Shown: positions 7,071 through 12,218 of the stretch, in pieces
Numbering within the stretch: position 1 is the stretch's first letter
How the letters are laid out: each line of letters begins with the position of its first letter
Source: an uncultured Muribaculaceae bacterium
Lineage (GTDB): Bacteria > Bacteroidota > Bacteroidia > Bacteroidales > Muribaculaceae
Direction: 5' to 3'
Assembly (NCBI GenBank): GCA_934590135.1
Contig: CAKTOT010000069.1
Coordinates: 1 to 12,218 of the forward strand
Length of the DNA: 12,218 nt
Program-made: the position numbers and the translations under genes
The notes under the pieces: generated by a model
Told to the model about the DNA's origin: nothing
Seen by the model: only the letters and a program-made list of their open reading frames with translations
Databases searched by the model: none

Positions 7071-8912
7071 ATGAAAAAACGAATCCGGATGTTTTTGGCC
7101 GTATGGGCGGCGATATTGCTTGTGATGGCTGTGGCTCATCCGATATGGATGGCCGTCGAGCCTCAATATGCGTGGGCCGATATGGCTCAGGTCCCGGTGG
7201 TGCTGTGGCACGGCTTGGGCATGGACTTGTCTATGTCGGCATATTTAGTGGCACCGGTGCTGCTGCTGATAGTGGCCTCAATATGGATTGTACGGCCTTG
7301 GATGTCAAGGGCTTTGCGTGCCTATCTATGGGCGATTTCGGCGATTGTCGCCGTGGGATACGTGCTCGATGCGGTGCTGTATCCCTACTGGGGCTTCCGC
7401 CTGGATGTGACGCCGTGGTTCTATTTCGTGACTTCCCCGTCTTCGGCCATGGCCAGTCTGCCGTGGTATGCCGAGGCGGGCGTGGTGGCGCTGATGGCTG
7501 TATTGGCCTTGGCTATAGGACTTTGGATGCGCATTGTAGTGCGCCGTTTCGGGCTGCCGGCACAGCCTTGCACCACCTTGCGCCGCCGTATCCGGATGAC
7601 GGTGGTGTGGCTGGCGGTGTGCGGCATCATGATTATACCCATACGCGGCGGCGTCACCGTGTCCACGATGTCGCCGGGCCGCGCTTTTTTCAGTCAAGAT
7701 ATGCGGCTGAACCATGCGGCGGTTAACCCGCTGTTCAGTTTCGTGTACTCGCTCAGCCATACCGATGACCTCGCCCACCAATTCCGATATATGGATGCGA
7801 ATGTGGCTGCGGCCGAAGCCGATGCGCTGTATCATCGCCCGGCGGTGTCTGCCGACAGTGTCGCGCCGGCCTACGGGCTGTCGCTCAAGGTATCACGTCC
7901 TGATGTGTATATCATTGTCCTCGAAAGTTTTTCGGCTGAGCTGATGCCGAGCCTCGGCGGGCGGGACGTGGCCGTCAGTCTGGACAGTATCGCACGTACG
8001 GGCGCGTTGTGGACGCGCTTCTATGCCGAGAGCTTCCGTACCGATCGCGCCCTTACCACCATCTTGGGCGGCTATCCGGCCCAGCCCTCGACATCGTTGT
8101 TGAGGTATATCAACAAGTTTGACAAGATGCCTACGCTGTCTACCGTCTTGGCTGCCAACGGATACCGCACTGCATATTACTATGGAGGCGATTTGGATTT
8201 TACCAATCTCAGGGCATATCTGCACGCCACGGGCTATGCCCGACCGGTGGGCGACACCGATTTTCCGGTGGGCGAGCGTCTGAGCAAATGGGGCGTACAC
8301 GATGGTCCTGTCTTCGACCGGGCGTTGAGCGATATTTCGAACCGTACCGACAATGCGCCGACGCTGACGGTGATACAGACATCGAGCAGCCACGAGCCTT
8401 TCGAAGTCCCCTATGGGCGCTTCGCGCAGGACAAGCGTCTGAATGCCTTCTCGTATGCCGACGACTGCCTCGGACGTTTTGTACGCGGATTGCGTGCCTC
8501 TGCCGCATGGGAGCGTGCCTTGGTGGTGATAGTCCCCGATCACTGGGGCGCGTGGCCGCAGGGGCTGGAGGATCGCGAGCGCCGTCATCATATTCCGCTG
8601 GTAATGACTGGCGGAGCATTGGTCGGGACGCCGGTGATTGTTGACAAAATAGGCAGCCAAAGCGGCATCGCCCCCACCATTCTCAATCTTATGGGCATAC
8701 GGGCAGACCTTCCTTTCGGACGCGACTTGCTGGATGTGCATACAGCCGGTTTCGGCTATGTCTCCGAGCCGTCGTGGTTTGGGTTGGTGACCGAACGCGG
8801 TCTCTCGGCCGTAAGCACGGACACCGGAGCGACATTGGAGGGTGACAGTGCGGATGTGCGTGCAGCCAAAGCGTTGGTGCAGAGTATATATACCGACCTA
8901 TCCAAACGATGA
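7071..8912 (+). CDS. LTA-synthase-like sulfatase-fold membrane transferase
   Basis: This 613-residue protein has about five N-terminal membrane helices (roughly 8-27, 51-73, 84-104, 134-154, 174-191) and a large extracytoplasmic domain of the alkaline phosphatase/sulfatase fold, the layout of lipoteichoic acid synthase and related phosphoglycerol or phosphoethanolamine transferases. Expected active-site residues are present: E285 in IIVLESFSAE, nucleophile T324 in ESFRTDRAL, H441 in SSSHEPF, and D490-H491 in VIVPDHW. Such enzymes move a phospho-headgroup from a membrane lipid to an acceptor through a phosphothreonine intermediate. Bacteroidota make no lipoteichoic acid, so the acceptor is more likely a glycan or lipid of the envelope; this is inference. 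The ATG at 7071 is chosen because it gives a basic N-terminus before helix 1; the Met at 7089 is an alternative. A PAP2 phosphatase follows after four bases. Confidence 0.88.
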   Translation: MKKRIRMFLAVWAAILLVMAVAHPIWMAVEPQYAWADMAQVPVVLWHGLGMDLSMSAYLVAPVLLLIVASIWIVRPWMSRALRAYLWAISAIVAVGYVLDAVLYPYWGFRLDVTPWFYFVTSPSSAMASLPWYAEAGVVALMAVLALAIGLWMRIVVRRFGLPAQPCTTLRRRIRMTVVWLAVCGIMIIPIRGGVTVSTMSPGRAFFSQDMRLNHAAVNPLFSFVYSLSHTDDLAHQFRYMDANVAAAEADALYHRPAVSADSVAPAYGLSLKVSRPDVYIIVLESFSAELMPSLGGRDVAVSLDSIARTGALWTRFYAESFRTDRALTTILGGYPAQPSTSLLRYINKFDKMPTLSTVLAANGYRTAYYYGGDLDFTNLRAYLHATGYARPVGDTDFPVGERLSKWGVHDGPVFDRALSDISNRTDNAPTLTVIQTSSSHEPFEVPYGRFAQDKRLNAFSYADDCLGRFVRGLRASAAWERALVVIVPDHWGAWPQGLEDRERRHHIPLVMTGGALVGTPVIVDKIGSQSGIAPTILNLMGIRADLPFGRDLLDVHTAGFGYVSEPSWFGLVTERGLSAVSTDTGATLEGDSADVRAAKALVQSIYTDLSKR

Positions 8913-8916
8913 CGCT

Positions 8917-9585
8917 ATGATAGACTACTTGATAGAGGTTGACCAAGCGATTATGCTGGCGCTTAATGATATGCACTCGGCGTATATGGACACATTTATG
9001 ATGCTGTTCTCCGGTCGCTGGGTATGGGTGCCGATGTATGCAGCCATTTTTGCCGCCGTGCTGTGGCGCTACGGATGGCGGCGCGGGTTGCTGCTGTCTT
9101 TGGCAGTAGGACTTGCGGTGACCATTGCCGACCAGACGTGTGCAACTTTGCTTCGCCCTTTGGCCGAGCGCCTGCGTCCCGCCAATTTGGATAATCCCCT
9201 GAGCGCTATGGTGCATGTCGTCAATGGATACCGTGGCGGACAATACGGCTTCCCGTCATGCCATGCGGCCAATACCTTTGCGCTCGCGGCGGCGGTGGCG
9301 GTACTGCTGCGGCGGCGCGGCGTGGTCGCTTTTGTGTATGCGTGGGCTGTGGTGACGTGCTACAGCCGTATATATCTGGGCGTTCACTATCCCGGCGACC
9401 TACTGGCGGGCGCGATTGTCGGCACTTCGGCGGCGCTGTTGTGTGTACTCACCGTGCGGCATTATACACGCACCTTGCAGGTGTCGAAGGTCCCGGAGCG
9501 GTGGCACGAGCTGACACCTCAGCGCCTTGTCGTGGGCGTCGGTATGGCTGTCATTGTGGCCTTAGCCATTGTCGCTGTCTTCTGA
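8917..9585 (+). CDS. PAP2-family membrane phosphatase
   Basis: The 222-residue membrane protein has the three signatures of the PAP2 superfamily: R80 with six residues then R87-P88 (motif 1), PSCH at 113-116 (motif 2, with Cys where Gly is usual), and SRIYLGVHYPGD at 150-161 holding R151, H157 and D161 (motif 3). These form the phosphohistidine-type active site that removes phosphate from lipids such as undecaprenyl pyrophosphate, phosphatidate or lipid A. About six hydrophobic segments are visible, with one more at the C-terminus (204-222). The ATG at 8917, four bases after the upstream stop, is preferred to an in-frame Met at 8842, which would overlap the previous gene by 71 bp and add 25 hydrophilic residues not typical of the family. 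Coupling to the transferase suggests it processes that enzyme's lipid product or carrier. The exact substrate cannot be read from the sequence. Confidence 0.88.
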   Translation: MIDYLIEVDQAIMLALNDMHSAYMDTFMMLFSGRWVWVPMYAAIFAAVLWRYGWRRGLLLSLAVGLAVTIADQTCATLLRPLAERLRPANLDNPLSAMVHVVNGYRGGQYGFPSCHAANTFALAAAVAVLLRRRGVVAFVYAWAVVTCYSRIYLGVHYPGDLLAGAIVGTSAALLCVLTVRHYTRTLQVSKVPERWHELTPQRLVVGVGMAVIVALAIVAVF

Positions 9586-9658
9586 AGCGGTTTGTCTGAG
9601 GACTATGGGCGTATGCGATGTTGTAATGACGATTTGTGCGTAATCGTATGCCGTGTAT

Positions 9659-9684
9659 GGGGTGTCAATAATGTATTGCGCCCC
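9659..9684. repeat. Imperfect palindrome, possible dispersed-repeat remnant
   Basis: GGGG at 9659-9662 and CAATA at 9666-9670 face TATTG (9674-9678) and CCCC (9681-9684) across a three-base loop. The phrase TATTGCGCCCCTAC looks like half of the palindromic intergenic elements found in multiple copies in many bacterial genomes. Copy number in this genome is unknown. The rest of the 9586-9706 spacer shows no other feature. Confidence 0.35.
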
Positions 9685-9706
9685 TACAATTCCTGTCCTT
9701 AAAAGC

Positions 9707-9747
9707 ATCAAAAGGGCCGACCCCGTGGCGGGATCGGCCCTTTTGAT
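9707..9747. terminator. Strong bidirectional terminator between the PAP2 gene and rplI
   Basis: A perfect 14-bp inverted repeat (ATCAAAAGGGCCGA at 9707-9720 and its inverse at 9734-9747) is extended by a further inner CCC/GGG pair around loop GTGGC. The arms carry AAAA and TTTT, so both strands give a GC stem followed by a U-run. It lies between two convergent genes, 122 bp after the PAP2 stop and 21 bp beyond the rplI stop, and should end both transcripts. Confidence 0.93.
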
Positions 9748-9768
9748 ATTGTGGTGTGTCCGAAAAGA

Positions 9769-10212
9769 TTATTCGGCAACAACCTCGAAGGGAATTTCTA
9801 CGCTGACTTCTTTGTAGATATTCACAGTGGCGGTGTAGTTGCCCACTTCCTTAACGGGTTGCTTGAGCGAGATAAGTTTGCGGTCGATTTCGTGTCCGGC
9901 TTCTTTGAGAGCCTCGGCAATCTGAGCTGCGTTGACCGAGCCGAAGATAGTGCCTGTTTCGCTGACTTTGGTAGCGATGGACAGTTTGACATCCTTGAGA
10001 GCTTCGGCGAGAGCTTCGGCATCGGCTTTGAGCTGAGCCAGCTTGTGTGCGCGTTGACGCAGGTTCTCGGCGAGAACTTTCAGTGCGGAGGGTGTGGCGA
10101 TGACACCGCGTCCGGTGGGAATCAGATAGTTGCGGCCGTAGCCGTTCTTTACTTCAACAACGTCGTCCTTGTATCCAAGGCCTGCAACGTCTTCTTTCAG
10201 AATAAGTTTCAT
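9769..10212 (-). CDS. rplI: Ribosomal protein bL9
   Basis: This is the 147-residue large-subunit protein bL9, which binds 23S rRNA near the base of the L1 stalk and helps keep the reading frame. The N-terminal globular domain holds the family signature GYGRNYLIP (24-32). A long connecting helix (about 42-78) and the C-terminal domain follow, and the length is normal. It is the last gene of rpsF-rpsR-rplI, 28 bp after rpsR. A weak AAGGA lies 11 bases before the ATG. Transcription ends at the strong terminator just beyond it. Confidence 0.97.
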   Translation of the reverse strand: MKLILKEDVAGLGYKDDVVEVKNGYGRNYLIPTGRGVIATPSALKVLAENLRQRAHKLAQLKADAEALAEALKDVKLSIATKVSETGTIFGSVNAAQIAEALKEAGHEIDRKLISLKQPVKEVGNYTATVNIYKEVSVEIPFEVVAE

Positions 10213-10240
10213 ATCTTATATGGTCCTTGAACGGGGGTTG

Positions 10241-10510
10241 TTATTTCATAAGGTCGGTTACGTAGGGCAGCAGAGCCAGGTGACGAGCACGCTTAACGGC
10301 CTGAGCCACGCGACGCTGGAATTTCAGCGAAGTGCCGGTGATGCGACGGGGCAGGATCTTGCCTTGCTCGTTGAGGAATTTCTTGAGGAATTCGGGATCC
10401 TTGTAGTCGATGTACTTGATGCCTGCACGTTTGAAGCGGCAGTATTTTTTCTTCTTAACGTCTACCGACATAGGGGTCAGGTAGCGGATTTCGGATTGTG
10501 TCTGTGCCAT
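10241..10510 (-). CDS. rpsR: Ribosomal protein bS18
   Basis: This is the 89-residue small-subunit protein bS18, which binds 16S rRNA on the platform as a dimer with bS6. The core runs from YCRFKRAGIKYIDY through PRRITGT (54-60) to the basic helix KFQRRVAQAVKRARHLALLP, all typical. The start at 10510 is fixed by a strong Shine-Dalgarno sequence seven bases upstream and by the three-base gap after rpsF. In Bacteroidota ribosomes bS18, bS6 and bS21 are reported to cover the anti-SD, so the SD before this gene may be regulatory. The N-terminal tail (MAQTQSEIRYLTPMSVDV) precedes the conserved core. Confidence 0.97.
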   Translation of the reverse strand: MAQTQSEIRYLTPMSVDVKKKKYCRFKRAGIKYIDYKDPEFLKKFLNEQGKILPRRITGTSLKFQRRVAQAVKRARHLALLPYVTDLMK

Positions 10511-10513
10511 TGT

Positions 10514-10885
10514 TTAGTCCTCCTTGGGTGCTTCGGCGTTTGTGGTTTCGGTGTTCTTTTTGCCACGGAGGCTGCGACGCTTGGCAGCGTACTCGGCGGC
10601 GTATTTGTCCTGGCGGAAAGTGAGGAAGCGGATGACGCGTTCGTCACGGCGGAAAGCTGTTTCGAGCTTCTTGACGGTGGTGGTGGGAGCGTCAAACTCA
10701 ATCAGGGTGTAGTAGCCCGTGGACTTCTTGGCGATAGGATAAGCCAGCTTGCGCAGGCCCCATTCTTCGGTGTTCACAAGTGTGGCACCGGCGTCGGTGA
10801 GCACCTTGCTGAACTTTGCTACCGCTTCCTTCATCTGGTCGTCAGACAAAACGGGAGTTAAAATGAAAACGGTTTCGTACTGCAT
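10514..10885 (-). CDS. rpsF: Ribosomal protein bS6
   Basis: This is the 123-residue small-subunit protein bS6, partner of bS18 on the 30S platform. It begins MQYETVFILTPVLSDDQ and contains EEWGLRKLAYPIAKKSTGYY (40-59) and the conserved RDERVIRFLTFR region (80-91), then an alanine- and charge-rich tail. The Met at 10885 is the family start. A longer frame running up to 11065 would read across the promoter and is rejected. It is the first gene of the operon, about 80 nt behind a -33/-7 promoter, and its last codons carry the Shine-Dalgarno sequence of rpsR. Confidence 0.97.
   Translation of the reverse strand: MQYETVFILTPVLSDDQMKEAVAKFSKVLTDAGATLVNTEEWGLRKLAYPIAKKSTGYYTLIEFDAPTTTVKKLETAFRRDERVIRFLTFRQDKYAAEYAAKRRSLRGKKNTETTNAEAPKED
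10518..10525 (-). promoter_or_regulatory. Strong Shine-Dalgarno sequence of rpsR, inside the end of rpsF
   Basis: On the minus strand AAGGAGGA lies seven bases before the rpsR ATG and includes the GGAGG core complementary to the 16S rRNA anti-SD. It overlaps the last codons of rpsF. The starts of the other genes in the window lack anything comparable, as expected for Bacteroidota. Confidence 0.9.
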
Positions 10886-10929
10886 GTTTAATGTTAGTTG
10901 GGGTATGTGTTTAGTGTTGTTTATTTCGC

Positions 10930-10963
10930 TTTGGCCGTGCGGGCGTCTTGCCTTCGGACCAAA
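10930..10963 (-). promoter_or_regulatory. Possible structured leader of rpsF (candidate bS6:bS18 autoregulatory site)
   Basis: Just after the predicted start of transcription, the minus-strand RNA can pair TTTGG (10963-10959) with CCAAA (10934-10930) and, after a one-base bulge, CCG with CGG. A small inner hairpin, GGC/GCC, sits inside. Leaders of rpsF operons in many bacteria carry a bS6:bS18 binding motif with a conserved CCG. The position fits, but I have not matched the published consensus in detail. Confidence 0.4.
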
Positions 10964-10970
10964 CCGACTG

Positions 10971-11000
10971 CAAAGGTACGCATATTTTTCGGAACGGCAA
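10971..11000 (-). promoter_or_regulatory. Promoter of the rpsF-rpsR-rplI operon
   Basis: Read on the minus strand, TTG (11000-10998), 19 bp, then TACCTTTG (10978-10971) is an exact Bacteroidota -33/-7 promoter. Initiation is expected near 10965, about 80 nt before rpsF. Confidence 0.82.
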
Positions 11001-11004
11001 TGCG

Positions 11005-11034
11005 TTGACCCTAAGAAAATTCTTTGTATCTTTG
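11005..11034 (+). promoter_or_regulatory. Promoter of hsdM
   Basis: TTG (11005-11007), 19 bp, then TATCTTTG (11027-11034) is an exact Bacteroidota -33/-7 promoter. Initiation is expected near 11041, giving a leader of about 77 nt before the ATG at 11118. It is back to back with the ribosomal operon promoter. Confidence 0.82.
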
Positions 11035-11071
11035 TAAATTCAAACGAAATCACGCGTCGCGCCACCCATCC

Positions 11072-11081
11072 CGGGCGCCCG
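11072..11081. repeat. 10-bp perfect palindrome in the hsdM leader
   Basis: CGGGCGCCCG is self-complementary and lies about 30 nt after the predicted start of transcription of hsdM. It could be an operator or, as RNA, a self-pairing site; it may also be chance in GC-rich DNA. Confidence 0.4.
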
Positions 11082-11117
11082 TCCCCCTATAAGAAACAAT
11101 AGACAACAACTAATCAC

Positions 11118-12218
11118 ATGGCTACAAGCATACAGCAAAAGCAAGAACTCTTCAAGGCCATCTGGGCTACGGCCGAAGACCTGCGCAATTCGGTCGATGG
11201 CTGGGATTTCAAGAGTTATGTCCTCGGAATACTTTTTTACCGTTTTATCTCGGAAAACATTGCTAATTACGTCAATCGTCTGCAGGCCGAAGCCGGCGTC
11301 CCGGATTTTGACTATGCCGATTTCGCGGATGCGGATGCCGAGGCGGCACGTGCGCAGCTGGTGCACGAGAAAGGCTTTTTCATACTGCCCTCGCAGTTGT
11401 TCTGCAATGTGCGCAAGCACGCCAAGGACGACCCCAACCTCAATGTCACCCTCGACAATGCCTTCAAGGCCATAGAAGCCTCGGCCATAGGCACGGAGAG
11501 CGAGGATGACCTCAAAGGGCTTTTTGCGGACATCGACGTCAATTCCAATAAATTGGGCGGCACCGTGGACAAACGCAACGAGCAATTGGCCAAGATCCTG
11601 AACAATATCGGCAATATCGACCTCAAGGGCGAGTACAACGAAAATCAGATAGACATCTTCGGCGATGCCTACGAGTACCTGATGACAATGTATGCCTCCA
11701 ACGCCGGAAAGAGCGGCGGCGAGTTCTTCACCCCGCAGGAGGTCTCGGAGCTGCTGGCGCGTATAGTCACCCACGGCCGCGAGTATGTCAATAAGGTCTA
11801 CGACCCGGCGTGCGGCTCGGGGTCGCTGCTGCTGAAATTCGCCAAGATACTTGGCAAGAACAATGTCAAGAAGGGCTTCTTCGGCCAGGAGAAGAATATC
11901 ACCACCTACAACCTGTGCCGTATCAATATGTTTCTGCACGACATCAATTACTCTGACTTCGATATACGCAACGGCGATACGCTGCTCGAACCCTATCACT
12001 GGAACGATGAGCCTTTTGATGCCATCGTGTCCAATCCTCCGTACTCCACCAAATGGATAGGCTCGGACAATCCCACTCTGATCAATGACCCGCGCTTTGC
12101 CCCGGCAGGCGTCCTCGCCCCCAAGAGCAAGAGCGACTTGGCCTTCACCATGCACATGCTTGCATGGCTGTCCACGGCCGGCACGGCGGCTATTGTCGAG
12201 TTTCCGGGCGTGCTGTAC
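11118..12218 (+). CDS. hsdM: Type I restriction-modification methyltransferase subunit (3' end outside the window)
   Basis: The frame from the ATG at 11118 stays open to the window end, giving 367 residues of a family that is usually about 500 or more. It starts with the HsdM N-terminal helical domain (MATSIQQKQELFKAIWATAEDLR, then VLGILFYRFIS), followed by GGEFFTP (200-206). The methyltransferase core holds motif I DPACGSGS (229-236) for S-adenosylmethionine and the catalytic NPPY (306-309). HsdM makes N6-methyladenine at the target site chosen by HsdS and works in a complex with HsdS and the HsdR nuclease/translocase. Those genes should lie to the right of the window. It has its own promoter, divergent from the ribosomal operon, and no Shine-Dalgarno sequence. 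Nothing in the visible part is broken. Confidence 0.95.
   Translation, partial: MATSIQQKQELFKAIWATAEDLRNSVDGWDFKSYVLGILFYRFISENIANYVNRLQAEAGVPDFDYADFADADAEAARAQLVHEKGFFILPSQLFCNVRKHAKDDPNLNVTLDNAFKAIEASAIGTESEDDLKGLFADIDVNSNKLGGTVDKRNEQLAKILNNIGNIDLKGEYNENQIDIFGDAYEYLMTMYASNAGKSGGEFFTPQEVSELLARIVTHGREYVNKVYDPACGSGSLLLKFAKILGKNNVKKGFFGQEKNITTYNLCRINMFLHDINYSDFDIRNGDTLLEPYHWNDEPFDAIVSNPPYSTKWIGSDNPTLINDPRFAPAGVLAPKSKSDLAFTMHMLAWLSTAGTAAIVEFPGVLY

Noticed and set aside
7893..8741. A 282-codon minus-strand open frame inside the LTA-synthase-like gene
   Set aside because: It lies wholly opposite a well-supported gene with catalytic motifs, and its composition (many Arg, Gln, His) is typical of antisense frames.
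8842..8916. Upstream in-frame start for the PAP2 gene
   Set aside because: It overlaps the previous gene by 71 bp and adds a hydrophilic tail unlike the family; the ATG at 8917 fits the four-base gap.
10514..11065. Longer rpsF start giving a 183-residue protein
   Set aside because: The extra 60 residues would be encoded across the promoter and leader. bS6 proteins start at MQYETVFIL and the normal length fits the Met at 10885.
11040..12155. A 371-codon minus-strand open frame opposite hsdM
   Set aside because: It is a shadow of the GC-rich hsdM frame. The plus-strand product has HsdM motifs in the right order, while the antisense product resembles no family and runs into the hsdM promoter.

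Overview
The window looks like a chromosomal segment of a Bacteroidota bacterium, most likely order Bacteroidales and possibly a GC-richer, Muribaculaceae-like member (family level is inference only). The reasons are promoter boxes of the Bacteroidota type (TTG, 19-20 bp, TAnnTTTG) before several genes, an almost complete lack of Shine-Dalgarno sequences, a pair of DUF3857-type exported transglutaminase-fold proteins, and the rpsF-rpsR-rplI gene order. No tRNA, rRNA, CRISPR array or insertion sequence was seen, and no gene-free stretch exceeds about 260 bp.

Layout. (1) Positions 2-1568, + strand: the 3' part of an AT-rich TPR-like protein of unknown role, followed after one base by a protein with two CxxC zinc-binding pairs. 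(2) 1826-2599, + strand: a cytoplasmic von Willebrand A (vWA) protein with a complete MIDAS metal site, behind its own -7 box and ending in a hairpin-rich region with a terminator. (3) 2749-6846, - strand: two exported DUF3857/transglutaminase-like proteins, the promoter-proximal one with an intact Cys-His-Asp triad and the distal one apparently lacking it. (4) 7071-9585, + strand: a membrane LTA-synthase/sulfatase-fold transferase and a PAP2 lipid phosphatase four bases apart, an envelope-lipid pair. A three-copy tandem repeat lies in the shared divergent upstream region. (5) A strong two-way terminator at 9707-9747 separates this pair from the ribosomal operon. (6) 9769-10885, - strand: rpsF-rpsR-rplI (bS6, bS18, bL9). 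(7) 11118 to the right edge, + strand: hsdM of a type I restriction-modification system, cut by the window end.

The clearest regulatory features are around the ribosomal operon. Its promoter and the hsdM promoter stand back to back with -33 elements four bases apart, the rpsF leader can fold into a hairpin, and rpsR alone has a strong Shine-Dalgarno sequence, placed inside the end of rpsF. The last feature fits the proposed model in which bS18, one of the proteins that hide the anti-SD in Bacteroidota ribosomes, controls its own synthesis. I did not find a convincing complete new defence or metabolic system. The best candidates for undescribed biology are the left-hand TPR/zinc-ribbon/vWA cluster and the active/inactive transglutaminase pair.
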